Source: Ctenosaura bakeri
Lineage: Eukaryota > Chordata > Lepidosauria > Squamata > Iguanidae
DNA length: 64,000 nucleotides
Reading direction: 5' to 3'
Assembly (NCBI GenBank): GCA_948474755.1
Contig: CAOLHI010001238.1
Location: forward strand, 124,001 to 188,000
In this document: one piece after another, positions 34,931-46,696 of the stretch
Layout of the letters: each line of letters begins with the position of its first letter
Numbering within the stretch: the first letter of the stretch is position 1
Program-made: the position numbers and the translations under genes
The notes under the pieces: model-generated
What the model was told of the DNA's origin: nothing
Databases searched by the model: none
What the model saw: only the letters and a program-made list of their open reading frames with translations

Positions 34931-35799
34931 GATAAACACAGAGGTCCAATCTTTTGTATGAATATGGTGACCATTCACTCCCTTTTTGTAATTTAAACTG
35001 ACAGATCACCATCAGCCTTGAGTTCAGTGTCCATTAATATAGTGTTCTGTCTTTCTCACCTTCTGTCCTCCCCTCTTGCCATCCACAAGGGACTCTGGAA
35101 GTGGGAAGTTCTTGAGAGAAGTACAAATCTCTCTAGAGAATTTTTCCCAAACATCTGACTACTTCTAACCCAGTTTTTAAGTATGGGGTGGATTTATCTT
35201 TCTTCCAAATTCAGGAGAGAGGAGTGACACCAGGATACTGTGCTGACATAGAACATCTCTGGGGCACATTGGTCATAGGCAGCCTATTTAAGGGAAGATT
35301 ACCATTCCATGGGTTTCTTTCCACTCTGGAGGTTGCAGAATTTGGGCCAGTGCAGCACTTGGAGCCATCCTGGGCATGTGTCCTTGCACAGAAGAGAGAT
35401 TTTTGGTGATGGGGGCCACAGTTTAGAGTATGCTAAGAAGAGCTGGGTAGCAGCATGGCCATTTTCCTTCCTCATTTTCTTGAGGCTGTGGATGTGACTC
35501 CTTCTCCAGTGAATGATTGGGGGTACAGGACAGGGAAGCCAAGGGTTCTCTTCTCCCTTTCTCCCTACCTTTCAACATGACATATGTGGCAACAGCAGTA
35601 TGATAGTCAGAGCAAAAGCTTCACGCACATGTCTTTGCCTCACTAGTCCTTGCAAGCACTTACAGTTCCAGGGCAGCTATGGGTACAGCTTGCAGAACAG
35701 CTTCCTTGACTCTATCTGCATCTACATCCTTTGTCCTCTTAGTGGGTAGGGCAGTTGCATCTTTCAGTATCCTGCTCTCACAAAGTTTTGCATCTCTCC
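34931..35799. other. Unassigned sequence
   Basis: No gene or repeat assigned. The last 200 bp may be upstream parts of the DIRS-like fragment, but I could not align them. Confidence 0.35.
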
Positions 35800-36096
35800 A
35801 TTGTACAAAGTACTTTAAAAGGGCATGGAGAAGTACAGATTGATTTGCAAGGGGCTCCCATGAACTATGACATCCTGTACAACTTTTGCCCCATACTTTG
35901 TACCATTTTCAGTGAGGCCATGAATATGGTTCAGGCCCGTGGGGAGATTGCCTTCATGGGCAAATGTGACATCAGGTTTGCTTGATGGCTCCTCCCTGTT
36001 CATTCTGATGACTTTGATCTGCTGCACTTCTTGTTTAAGGGCAAGTGTTTCATTGGTAAGTCTTCACCCATGGAATTCAATTTCATTTTATCCTTA
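35800..36096 (+). pseudogene. DIRS-like retrotransposon RT fragment
   Basis: The frame reads EAMNMVQARGEIAFMGKCDI then RFA, a stop, WLLPVHSDDFDLLHFLFKGK and CFIGKSSPMEF. This parallels the DIRS/tyrosine-recombinase retrotransposon RT motif KCDI-SAFRLLPVHP-DF-LLGF-F-GK-Y-DK-LPMG. The stop replaces part of 'SAFR', and the LPMG block reads SPME, so it is inactive. The RT polymerase aspartate (KCDI) remains. A Gypsy-type RT is less likely because the 'RLLPVHP-DF-LLGF' wording is characteristic of DIRS elements. No recombinase or terminal repeat was seen. Confidence 0.6.
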
Positions 36097-36337
36097 GAAT
36101 AGGTTCCATGGCTCACTATCCTGATAATTTCCTATTCACGACGACAGGCAACACAAACTGTGGTGCTGAGCTCTCCTGACACTGCACAAGCTCTTGGGGG
36201 TGATTGTGCATGTGGTGGCAATAAGTTGACATTTCTGCTACTATGTCTGAGATGGCAAAAAAGTTAGGGTGCTGAGGAGTTGTTGGGAAGGGAAGTGGCA
36301 ATGGGGAAGCTGATTTCTCTCTGTGATGCTATGTAGA
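36097..36337. other. Unassigned sequence
   Basis: Between the DIRS-like fragment and the LTR; nothing recognised. Confidence 0.35.
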
Positions 36338-37252
36338 TGTTACCCTGATTTCTGGGGTCCTGTGAGGGACACCTCAATGTGCTCCAAATAATGGGGAATG
36401 GGAATTAGCAAGAGCACAAGCTGTAGCAATGCAAGAGGCAGGGCAACCTAGCGAGATCTTGGACCCAATGTTTACGGGGTCAGGCCAAGTCAATAATCAA
36501 GCAGAAGTAAATAATAATTGTTTTCTTTATTTTGAAATACAGTCAATATGTATGTATGCAATCACTCACACAGACCTAATGAAAGAAAGGTAGGAGATTT
36601 AATAGAGGGTTATGAGAGGATTTTTTCAGGGGAAATACTACACCTGATCCTGTAGCCCAGGTAGACGGAAGAAAAGTCAGTTGGAGCAGAGATTCTCAGC
36701 ACGTGGAAGCTGAGGGGAAGGCTTGGCAAATGGAGTGGCAGCAAGGCGGGATAGAAGCCAGGAGCGGTCTGAAGAAGTGCTCAAAATCAGAGGGTCTTAT
36801 AGGGGAAAATGTGCCTGCAGGGTAGTCCGTTCCCAGGGAAAACAATGGGTTTTGGGTTGGAGACAAAGCCTCCGAAAGGTCAGTACTTAGAAAGATTGGG
36901 TTTTGACAGAGTTGTCAATAGTGCAGACAGTATGCAAATGAGGAGTGCTTGACAGTTGGCTATTTGGCTCGTCAAGCTGCCTGCTCGGGGCAGGGAATCT
37001 TTTGTACGCTGCGTGCATACATAATGTGTTTTCAAAGTGTACTTGCCTGGAGGTCTCCTGAAGCTGCATGCTGGCAAATTACTGGCCTGCCTGGATTTAT
37101 CTTGTATTGTTCAGCTATTTTGGCTGTGCCCGTGTGCGTGCTCATCTGGGGGCCTCACAAGCACGTGGAGAGGAGTGGTTTGTGATGGCCAATTTCTTGA
37201 TATCAAATGATATCTAATAAGCCCTGGGCTCAGACTATAAACTACAGTAACA
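36338..37252 (-). mobile_element. Solo LTR, family A-related, minus strand
   Basis: 915 bp, TGTTACC at the left and GTAACA at the right, flanked by TAGA at 36334-36337 and 37253-37256 (perfect 4-bp duplication). On the minus strand it begins TGTTACTG and soon has TAGATATC-ATTTGATATC and AATTGGCC, matching the family A palindromic block. A CTATAAG box (36796-36802, minus) and AATAAA (36526-36531, minus) give a U3-R-U5 order. CCGCCTTGCTGCCAC matches CCTTGCTGCTG in copy 1. Sequence is clearly diverged from the other three, so a subfamily. No internal genes. Confidence 0.85.
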
Positions 37253-37301
37253 TAGATCAGCATCACCCTATGCAGTCACTGTCACTTTTTGCCAGATAAG
37301 A

Positions 37302-37305
37302 GTAA

Positions 37306-37336
<31 letters not shown>

Positions 37337-37362
37337 TACATAGATACATACACATATATATA
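37302..37362 (+). repeat. (TA)n/(CA)n compound microsatellite
   Basis: TATATATATA, then CACACACACACACAC, then interrupted ATACATA and ATATATATAT units, close to the LTR end. Confidence 0.85.
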
Positions 37363-38949
37363 TGGATGGCCAGGCTTCCTGGAGTGCTTTAATAAAGTTG
37401 TGCCTATGAAGGCAGAACTTGTTCCTCAAAACTGAGTGCTGGTACAGGCTGATGTCACCATAAGTATGGGATTTGGGATCTTTTTAAAGGGCCATTATTA
37501 GGCTGAGCTGGAATCATTCAATAGGAGGCCAAAGCTACAGTATGTACATTTTTTGTATTCTACCTAACTGCATGTTCTCTGCCACTAAAAAGATGTTTGC
37601 CTTATTTATATTACATCATTTTTGGCATCATCCTTGTGCTATGTGGACAGTTAGTGTACACACATGTATTCAATATGAAGTATAAACATGTCAGTGTATG
37701 AAATGAGGCAAATTTACCACCTATTCAGCAAAAAGGGGAAAAAAGAGGACAAAATGCTTACATGTATTTATGAACAACTATTTATTTCTTTGGGACCCTA
37801 GAGTGTTAAACTCTGTGCAAAGTGAGAGAGAGGTTTTTCGGCCTACCAAAGTGCATAATAAACTCAGGAGAGTGAGAGTTTATGTCCCTGAACATATTGT
37901 AAGATCAGTAGGCAAGACAGGGTTTAAATATAGATTAAAAACCGCAGGATATTAAGTATCTAGAAGTATTTTTCCATGTGGATTGGATAGTTAGAACTAA
38001 ATATACAGAAAGTGGTAATTTAAATAGAGGTGGGAGGAGAGAGTCAATTTCAAGGTGGTCTTGGCCACATATATAAAATGATGGGAAGAGCAGATATGAT
38101 AGGAAGAGTATTGGGAAACTAAATGGACAAACATAAGAATATAGAATCTTGGTTGGTTAATAGAATTTACTAACCAGTTTTACAGCACATCACTGAGCCC
38201 TAGAACCTGGGACAAAATTAGCAGTCATAGCCAAGCCTCTGTGTGTGTGCGCGTGTGTGTTAAAGGTGGAACATATTTTCTGGTGCTACAAAAATATTGT
38301 GTTCGTCTGAAGCCAAGGAATGGAATGGATACTGCAGAAATGGATCTCAGCCCAGCTGAATAGTCTTAGAAAAAGAACAAGTTTCATTCTTTCATTTGTT
38401 CTCATTAATGAAGGAGAGCTGAACAGGCCACTTAGATCTAAATTCTTTGCTGAAAACACCTCTTAAGTGGATTTGAAATGTAAATAATATGGAAGGGAAA
38501 TAATCAAGGGAAAGGCAATCTTAACTTTTCCTAAACCATATGCAAGAAAAGCCATTTTTCATTTTAAAAAATGAATTAAAAAAATCTTCAGGAGCTAAAA
38601 AAATACACTCACAAATATTTAATGTTTAACAAAATGTTCATTTTTACCATTGGAACTGAGATGAATTCTAGCATCAAGGAGAGCTTTCAGCCCCAGCAAG
38701 AGATGTGCGGTTCTTCCCTGGTTATTTTTCAAAGTCTGCTTCTAGTGTCTAGTGTCTGGGAGCAGATTCATAACATTATGGTGCAAAAGAGCCAATTTAT
38801 GAAGCAGTATTCTATTTTCTTTTCATTGCAACAGAAACTTGTATCTAGTTATCCTGGGATGGTGAGATAATGGCCACATTCATTAAGATATGAGGAAATG
38901 ACTCCAGTCCAAAGGTCCTGGACATACCCAAACACAGCTCATAATCTGA
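37363..38949. other. Unassigned A-rich sequence; possible L1 relic
   Basis: 37780-38180 has the A-rich, G-biased look of L1 ORF2 (e.g. frames with WWEEQI-like and NIESWLVNR-like words), but no motif is firm. A GT run lies at 38240-38261. Confidence 0.3.
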
Positions 38950-39710
38950 TCAGCCATGGTGGCAAATGTCTTGGTTATATCCCATTTGGACTATTGTTAA
39001 CACATTCTACATAAGTCTACCTTTGGAAACTTCAGCAGGTACAAAATGCTACAGCCAGACAGCTAACTGGGGCTGGTTACAAAAACTTCAGTGTTACAAG
39101 AGCTTCATTGGCTATCAATCCACTTTTGGGGACTATTCAAAGTGTTAATCATGACCTATAAAAACCTTTATGGATTGAACCCAGACTGACAGACTGCCTC
39201 TTCCTATATGGTCTTGCCTGAGTTTTGAGATCCTCAGAGAACAGCTTTTTCCCCCTGCCCTTCTACTTTCACAGCCACATTTGGTGGGGACATGGGAAAG
39301 GATCTTCCGGGCTATGGCATACCCTCACATGAGAGACTAGAATGGGCCCTTCTCTGCTCTCTTTTCATTGATCAGCAAAGACATTTTTTTAAAAAAAAAT
39401 GGAAAGTGCTTTGGCTGTTAACCTGTTGTATCTGTAGCATCTTTTAATTTAGTGTGTGCTATTATTTTTAAAATGTTTTTAAGTTAATGCTTCTTAATAG
39501 GCTAATACATTGTTTTTGACATGTTATTTACTATTACTATTATTATTACTATTACTATACTATTACTATTATTACTGTTTTTAAACTGTAGTTTGTATTT
39601 CAATTTTTAGCTCTATTTTGTTTCAAGCTACATTGTGAGTAGCCTTGGACCTCATATTGGGAGAAAGGCAGGATACAGAAGGAATGCATGAGTACATAAA
39701 TAAATAATAC
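38950..39710 (+). mobile_element. L2-type LINE 3' end, decayed
   Basis: Frames give LWKLQQVQNATARQLTGAG, ASLAINPLLGTIQSV, WIEPRLTDCLFLYG, LRSSENSFFP and, later, RMGPSLLSFHWSAKTFF. These are the L2 blocks KLQLVQNAAARLLTG, SLHWLP, L-DCL, LRSS and F---LKTFLF, with several stops. The 3' tail ends CTTGGACCTCATATTGGGAG, GGCAGGATACAGAA and (AAAT)n at 39695-39710. An ATT/ACT-rich simple run lies at 39525-39578. Confidence 0.78.
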
Positions 39711-41757
39711 CATTATGTTCCATAATATCTTAAACACAGGAGATTAAGAGAGGAATTGTGAAATCTTTATTTCCAGTATGAATGTTGAGTTACACTGCTG
39801 GTGAATAGTTATAGTACAAGCTACCACACTTGCAGTTTTGCAGATTTTTTTAAAAAATATGTCTGTCAGAGACACCCCATCAGCACGGTTTGGTTAATTC
39901 AGCCATAGGAGATACCACCAATTTCACTGATATGAGTCATGTAGGGACGTGGGAGTGGGGGGGGGATTCACTCCTGATGGCAATGTTTCTGGGTTGTCCC
40001 GGTCTGTAGCCACCCCCCTTGCATCGTAGCCCCGCCCCCTCCCACCACCCCTCTACATACGCTAAGCTCTGCCACTGACTGATACCCATTTTTTGGTGAG
40101 CCATTCTAAATATATTAGCTTCATTTAGTCTGATATCACTGTGTTTTTGTGGATTTTGAACAAGTCACTCTTCTTTTGGCCTCCTCCTTTGTCAAAAGAG
40201 TCATTCTCCCAGAAAATTTGCTGGTTTTATGAACATTTTTGTGGCTTCCATCACAATTCACTGGATATTGTGCTGAAGCAGAAAGGACCTTCAAGTCAGT
40301 GACCTAAATTTTGCTTTAGGTGATATTTGATTGCAACACTTAAGCCATAGACAAAGATGGGCTTTTCAATGTGTGTTATTCATGTGAACCAAAGGCTGTA
40401 AACCCACACATAAATATGTATACCTGAGAGCAGCCCCATTGAGCTTGATGGCATATATCTCTGAACAGAAATGTATTGGTTTATACTGTAAGAAATATTT
40501 GTGCCAGGGATTTTCAGACAGTATCATTCTGTCTGAAAAGGCAGAAAGGCTTTTTTCTCTTCCTTTAAATTCTCATAGCTGTCAACCAGCACCTTCCTAT
40601 TTATTTGGAGCTTGCTTTGCAGCTTATTTAGATTGTACTGCTAATAGGCCAAAAGAATGGACAGGGACACATATTTTCATCAATACTGCATTTGTAAGAT
40701 GTACATTAATGCATGTTTTGTACATGGCTTGCTCTACAGATAGATGTTCCATTGAATCAGATGTAGTGTTGATACATTCTGTATTACTAACATGTACACT
40801 TACAAATGTGGATCTGCTTCTCCTGTTGATCTGACAAAACCTTTTTTTCTAAAAGCAATAGCATGGAGGCTAAGTTATACGTTTATGAGAGAAAGAGTAT
40901 TGATGCCAAAAGCTGAATAGAAAACACTATTTCATTCATTACAGTTGCTAAAAGAGTAGATTGTATAACTGCTTTGTCTTGTGCTTTCTTCCATTTTTAA
41001 AAACATTTTCTTTTTTCTGATTAGGAAAACTATGCAGACTCCAGGAAGAAGAAATATTAGAAGGAGCTGTTGTGACCTGGACAAATGCTAGCCTTGTGAT
41101 TCTTCAAAGGGTGCCAATTGGCATAATTTATTCAAATAATCTTGTTATTCCACAGTTTGGAATGAGTGTTGGTGGCTTTATTTTCTTTGTACTGGGCTAT
41201 CCAATTACAGCTCAAATACTTGCTCTCCACAGCAGTTTTTGATTCAAGAGAAAAATGAAAAGTCAAGGAAAAAAAACTAGTGGATACTTTAAGAGCAATC
41301 TATCATAAGTTAATATTATTGAAGAACAAGTCCTGACCACGTAGGGTTATGAAAAGATCCCATGGCATTTTCCATATGATTATTCACAGTGTCCTTTCCA
41401 AAATCCAATTTAGATAATTGCCTTCTGCCTACATAAATTCCCCTTGCAATATCATTTGGGATATGATGTTTTTCCTATCACTAATTGTTGTAGTGTGAGC
41501 TGTTAAAAGCTGTCACCATTCTATCCCAGCGGTGGATGCAATTTACATCTAGGATCAAAATGGGTAGAAGGGATTTGGCATTATCTTCTGCATTGCCTAC
41601 ATGTCGCATAGAGCCTGAAAGCTTTTCACTTTGGGGATAACCAATGAACAGACAGAGACAGAAAAAAAATTTTTTTTTTCATAATATCTGCATAGGTCAA
41701 CCCAACATTAGTCATACATAGGTGTGTTTCTCTACAATATGTGTGCGTGCTTGCGTG
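39711..41757. other. 2 kb unassigned sequence
   Basis: No gene supported. A G-run at 39957-39965 and a C-rich patch near 40010-40060 stand out in otherwise AT-rich DNA. 40425-40480 may be another short interspersed repeat. Confidence 0.35.
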
Positions 41758-41763
41758 GGTGTG

Positions 41764-41802
<39 letters not shown>
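41758..41802 (+). repeat. (TA)n microsatellite with GT flanks
   Basis: GTGTGTATGTA then about 17 TA units, then GGTGTGTATGTATGTAT. Confidence 0.95.
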
Positions 41803-41804
<2 letters not shown>

Positions 41805-42129
41805 TGTGTATGTATGTATTTTTGTCTATCAACCCTTACTAATGATAACAATGGAAAGCCTAGCATTCTGTTTCCAAGAACTGTCAGGTTTTCTGGTCTT
41901 CATAATTATGCAACAACTGAAAGGAAGTGAGCAGATATGAAGATGTGTTCACCCCCCTCCCCCATCTTCAATGTCCAATTATTTTATTTTATTTTTAATT
42001 GTTGTTTTTGATACACTGACCAGTGTTTCCAAAATGTCCACAGAATTTGTGCAACAATAGTAATGTGCATTAATAGCTACCCTCTGTGATAAATTTACCA
42101 CTTCAACTCCATATATTAGTACTGACAGC
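41803..42129. other. Unassigned sequence
   Basis: Nothing recognised between the two microsatellites. Confidence 0.35.
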
Positions 42130-42218
42130 CAAATAAATAAATAAATAAATATCAACGATCAAATACACACACACACACACACAAACATATGTATGTATGT
42201 GTATGTGTGTGTGTGTGT

Positions 42219-42259
<41 letters not shown>

Positions 42260-42334
42260 ATAGCCACACCAATTATTTGTATACTTCTAGATTCAGATTG
42301 GGACCATAGAGTTGAAAGACATTTTGGAGATATG

Positions 42335-42375
<41 letters not shown>
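42130..42375 (+). repeat. Compound microsatellite cluster
   Basis: In order: (AAAT)n at 42131-42150, (AC)n at 42165-42183, ATGT/GT at 42187-42254 with one TATGT break, about 80 bp of unique DNA, (CT)n at 42331-42360 and (CA)n at 42361-42375. CA and GT blocks lie back to back, so the strand can fold. Confidence 0.95.
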
Positions 42376-43203
42376 CTGTCAAAGGAGGAATCAGAAATCT
42401 ATAGCATCCCATCTGGCCTAAAGTCCCAGCAAAAGAGAGTCCACCCCTTCCCAAGGCAGCTTCTTCCACTGGTGCCACTTCTTAGGAGGTTTGTCGTAAT
42501 GCTTCCCTGCAATTTACATCCATTAGTTCTAGTTCTTTATTTGAAGTAACATAAAATTCTAACAACTCCTTCAAACTTTTTGAAGAAAAAAATGTTAGTT
42601 TTGACTCACAAAGCCTTAAATCATCTGAATTACTAATCAGCAGCACCCACAGGAATTCTCAAGAGAGAGAAATTCTTGTCTCAGTGAGAGTCAGTCTGGT
42701 TGGATTTCTTCACAAAGCCAAGTTTAAATAAGATCACCAAGACTACTGTCAGCTTCCCGGGTCATCTGAGTTCTCTAGGATGACTGAGATGATACAGATC
42801 CTCATTCTTCCATTGCAGAGCCATTCTTCCACTCAAGCTTCAGGACTTCCAAACTCTCCATACTGTCCATCTTCTGGCTAAAACAAAAGCAATGGCTGTT
42901 GCCACTACTCCATTAGTATAAGTATTAATATTATTTAGGTATTGTTTTGACCAATTGGTTACTTAGTTACCTGAGTTTCTTAGCTACATATGCACAACTA
43001 TATAATATCTCCTGCCCCCTGCAGCTGCCTTAAAAGCCAGAAGCTGAATCAGGCTAAGGAGATCTTTTCACCCAAATGGACCGCTGAGGAGAATATTGTT
43101 TCTGGTGCCTTTCCACCGGTGAGCAAGGCTGCCACAATCAAAAGCAAGACCCCTTGCCCAAATTGCATGCTGTAGCCTCAGTCCTAGTGAGTGGGAAGGG
43201 ACT
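42376..43203. other. Unassigned sequence before the L1
   Basis: No gene or recognised repeat. Confidence 0.35.
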
Positions 43204-43219
43204 GAAAATGTCATTAGCA

Positions 43220-44542
43220 CCAATTCAGTTGGCAAAGTTATCTTAATTATAACAAAACTTCAGTAAACAGAGACTTCAATAATCATTGTATCTGAAATCC
43301 ATTAATAAGAGTATGGAAGAAAGTTCACCATAAATTTTATATGAAATTACAAATATGGACCTCTCCTCAGTCTGACAAAAAATGACCAATTGCTTAAATA
43401 TTCAGATTCCATAAAATGGGAAGGAAATATCCCTAAACTGAAAACAGCAGAGGAATTAAAACAACAGGGAGATTAAATGAATTGGTTTCCATACAGACAA
43501 ATCAGAGAAACATTCAACATGGACAAAAATTTATTAGGTTTCAAAACTAGTAAAAACAAGCTGGACAAGATCTTAACTGACAATCAATCTAAAGCAATTT
43601 CAAAAATTTATACATTACTTCTTGAACGAGATTGAGAACAAGAAACAATCAAAGAGACAACACTAAAATGGGCGTAGAATATAGGACACCAGATAGAAAT
43701 CGAGAAATGGACTAAAGCATGGAAGGAAGATATAAAATTCACTCCCAGTATGAACCTGAGAGAAAATTATTTCAAAATGCTTTAAAGGTGGTATATAACA
43801 CCATTGAAAGTGAAAAAGATTCTACATACGGGAAGTGGAAAGTGCTGGAGGTGTAATAGTGAAACAGGAACATACTACCACATGTGGTGGACATGTAAGC
43901 AAGCAAACATGTTCTGGCGAAAGATACATAATCACATTCAAGATATATTAGAGATAAGATTTGAAATGACACCTGAGCTATATTTGCTGAATATGATTGG
44001 AGATCTTAAGGAATTAAAGAAACATAAAAAGATTCTGTTATATCTGATCACGGCAGCTAAATTGTGTTTTGCACAACATTGGAAGGGAGGAATAACCCCA
44101 TCCATCAAGGAATGTAAAGTTAAGATTATTAATATGATGGAAACAGATAAATTATCATGCCTGTTAAAAGATAAGATGATTCAGCAAACTGAAAGAGAAT
44201 GGAAACCGATGCTAGATTGGATAAAGAAAAGATAGAAAAAGGGATAAGATAGATAAAGCGATAATGATACAGATCAAAGACGATGTAAGAAATTAAAATA
44301 TTGATATATAGTAAAACAAAATTATTTTCAGCAATGATAACTAATAAGAATATAGATTAGAAAAGAATATTTCTGGGAAATGGATAGGGAAAATACTAAG
44401 ATTAAGGTGTGATTTTGGGGAAACACATTTAAAATGGAATGTTGGGGGGAAGAGCAAAGAAAGAATGGAAATAGGTATATAAAAATGGAAGAAATTGTAA
44501 TTTTAATCAATGTAAATTTTATTGAAAATATATATATAAAAA
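43220..44542 (+). mobile_element. L1 LINE, 5'-truncated, 16-bp target duplication
   Basis: 1323-bp insertion bounded by GAAAATGTCATTAGCA at 43204-43219 and 44543-44558, identical over 16 bp. It holds the last part of L1 ORF2 and a 3' UTR of about 300 bp ending ATTTTATTGAAAATATATAT and AAAAA. Truncation, A-rich end and long direct repeats are the marks of L1 target-primed reverse transcription. The perfect duplication means it is younger than most repeats here. Confidence 0.9.
43470..44235 (+). pseudogene. L1 ORF2 C-terminal region (partial, broken)
   Basis: 43475-43560 gives MNWFPYRQIRETFNMDKNL and GFKTSKNKLDKIL, typical of L1 ORF2 after the RT. Near 43780 the text YFKML, a stop, RWYITPLKVKKI matches 'NYKMFYRWYLTP'. 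From 43804 a 143-codon open frame has the cysteine motif CWRCNSETGTYYHMWWTC (C-x2-C ... H-x4-C), then TPELYLLNMIG, LLYLITAAKLCFAQHWK and EREWKPMLDWIKKR to a TAG at 44233-44235. This is the C-terminal nucleic-acid-binding domain of L1 ORF2. Stops upstream of 43804 show it is inactive. Confidence 0.88.
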
Positions 44543-44558
44543 GAAAATGTCATTAGCA

Positions 44559-45468
44559 GCTGAACAGGGCTCCATTCGGGAGTTGAGCATATCTCCTTTG
44601 CTCACTCCAGATGTTAGCAGGGAGCATTGATATAGCCTTACAGTAAGATTTTGTAGCCTTTCTGAATACACAGCAATCACAGATCTGTAGCTCCAGGGGA
44701 TGAATCTGTAACTGCAACAGTGAATGCCAACTATCACCACCACCATCATCACTATTACCATCATCATCTCACTTTTGCAGTCTGCTAGTGGTTGGTGGCA
44801 GTTCCGAATAGTATCATATCTGTGCTATTGTGATCCTGTCTGTGGCAATTTCATGTAGACGTTGTTTTCAGTCCATTTGGTATTGACCCCAAAGTATATA
44901 TCAGTACTAGAACCACAGTTATTTTTTTCCCTCCACCAGAGATGTGGAATCATCTTTTCATTTCTTTTATATCCTGCCTGCGCAATAAAACTGGGACTCC
45001 AAATAGTTCACAAAAATTAAAACACATTTTAATTTTTACACATTTTAGACCATTGGAGCAAAAGAATTTTTTTTTTTTCAAAATCAGAAGTGCGATTAGA
45101 GACCTTTCCATGTATTTTTTCTTGAAATGGCAGTCCTTATGGCTCTCAGAGGGTCCAGGGCAGAAAATTACCCCAGGCCCACCACAGTTCCCCATCTTTC
45201 TTCTAGAGAGGTAGGGAAAGCAAATTGTTTCCCCATCAGAAAGGATGGTAAATCCTGACTGATTCTTCATATTCACAAACTCTATGACTTAAGCCTAATC
45301 ACAGACCCTGTGGCTTCAGTATCTAGCCAGGAACATTTTTGGACCTTTGTATTCACATGCCCAACCTGAAGAAACTGAAGCTTAAAATTATATGTTAGTG
45401 GTCCAACAAAAGTATCATCCAACACTCTTTTTGGATTCTGCTCATGGACCACACAGCTAGCTAGCAAG
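44559..45468. other. Unassigned sequence
   Basis: No gene or recognised repeat. CATCA/CACCA repeats near 44730-44768 are low complexity. Confidence 0.35.
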
Positions 45469-45552
45469 CAAGCAAGCTAGCTTCCTTCCTTCCTTCCTTC
45501 CTTCCTTCCTTCCTTCCTTCTCCTTTTCTTTTCCCTTTCCCTTTCCCTTTCC
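45458..45552 (+). repeat. (AGCA)n, (CTTC)n and (CCCTTT)n simple repeats
   Basis: AGCTAGCTAGCAAGCAAGCA leads into about 10 CTTC units (45481-45520), then CCCTTT units to 45552. Confidence 0.9.
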
Positions 45553-45778
45553 CAATATTTGGACTCAGAGTTTTGCCAGAGCTTGGGAAAAAAATAAGTT
45601 TTCCAAATTGTGGTTTTGACTAGGGTTAGATTTTGTATCTGGATGTGGACACTGCATCAACATTCTGCATCAACATTCTCAACACTCAACACTGTATTAT
45701 CATTCTCCAGCTAGGGGACTGAAACCAGCTTTAACAAAATGTGTAGCATTTAGCAAGTTGGACCAATTTGCTGAAGGT

Positions 45779-45838
45779 GAGGAGGAGGAGGAGGTGGAGG
45801 AGGGAGGCAAGGGCAGAGGAGGGAGAGGAGAAGAGGAG
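45779..45838 (+). repeat. GGA-rich purine tract
   Basis: GAGGAGGAGGAGGAGGTGGA and further GGGA/GGAGA units. Strong purine bias on one strand over 60 bp. Confidence 0.85.
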
Positions 45839-46290
45839 CTCTGTGACAAGAAAGCAGTATGTGTGTATGTTTAAAGAAAAATGTTTCTGCAGTTTGCCAG
45901 CCTCATAAGCCTAGGGCAAGTTTAATTAAAGTCAATGAAGCAGTTTAAAGTGAAGAAAAAATTAGGACAGTAAGAAAAACACAGTGATTGTTTCCTAATT
46001 ATGCTGAGGTCTTTTTTTTGTCAGAACAGATCCCCTTACAAAATAAAAGAAAGGCACTAATAGAGCAACTAGGAGGAGATACTTCCAGAGCATCAAAGAT
46101 AATTTGCATTAAAAAAACAGTTCTCGTGAAAGCATATTGTCATTTTTGAATGTCTGTAGTCAAGACTTGAACAAGAAGAATGATGGCAATATCTACATTA
46201 TATCCTTTCACTTGAAAGGGACTAGTGTTTAGTACTTATGTATGGTGATTATCACCCTCTACAGTCATTTGGAAATATAAGCATGAATAA
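45839..46290. other. Repeat-free A/T motif-rich segment
   Basis: No repeat recognised. 45900-46120 contains GTTTAATTAAAGTCAATGAA, CTAATTATGCTGAGG and ATAATTTGCATTAAAA, reminiscent of conserved noncoding elements. Unproven. Confidence 0.25.
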
Positions 46291-46455
46291 GCCAATGCGA
46301 AGTAGGGTTAGAGTGCTAGGCTTAGATCAGGGAGGCCTATGTTCTAATCCTTGACATCATTATTAAGTGATAACTGGGCCAGCCACTTGTTCATAGTATA
46401 ACCTACCATTAGGATTCTCATGAAAGTGTGGAGAAATGTTTTATAGCACCCTGAC
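46291..46455 (+). mobile_element. tRNA-headed SINE
   Basis: AGTAGGGTTAGAGTGCTAGG, GAGGCCTATGTTCTAATCC, AACTGGGCCAGCCACTTGTT, ATAACCTACCATTAGGATTC match the SINE type 'gtggttagagtg...gggttctaatccc...gggccagtcacttgttctcagcctaacctacc'. The 3' end is eroded. Confidence 0.75.
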
Positions 46456-46601
46456 TTTCTTTGACAGATAAAAAATCTAAGAAACAGATGCTCTGAAAGT
46501 TTCCTTTATGATTGTAGGTATTCCCCTACCTCAAGACAGACATAGTATTCTATGCCAGGGGAGGGCACAAAAGACAGCTTTGCTGTAAATCTTGATTATG
46601 T

Positions 46602-46627
46602 GATCTGTGTGTGTGTGTGTGTGTGTC
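46602..46627 (+). repeat. (TG)n microsatellite at a SINE tail
   Basis: About 12 TG units directly against the 3' end of the minus-strand 5S-type SINE. Confidence 0.95.
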
Positions 46628-46692
46628 TTCAAGCTTCCTATCAATTTATGGTGATCCAATGAATTTCATAGGGTTTTCTTAAGCAAGGAACA
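46628..46692 (-). mobile_element. 5S-headed SINE, 3' part (split copy)
   Basis: CTTCAAGCTTCCTATCAA, TTTATGGTGATCCAATGAAT and TTCATAGGGTTTTCTTAAGC are the complement of the SINE 3' body. The text stops at GGAACA and resumes after the LTR at 47635 with CTCAGAGGGTG, joining to the expected GGAA-AC-CTCAGAGG. Confidence 0.85.
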
Positions 46693-46696
46693 CTTG

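Noticed and set aside
40439..40834. 131-codon open frame as a possible exon
   Set aside because: No recognisable domain, no flanking splice pattern that I trust, and ordinary base composition; not supportable by eye.
41722..41940. Peptides with long YIYIYI or CVCVCV runs
   Set aside because: Translations of TA and GT microsatellites.
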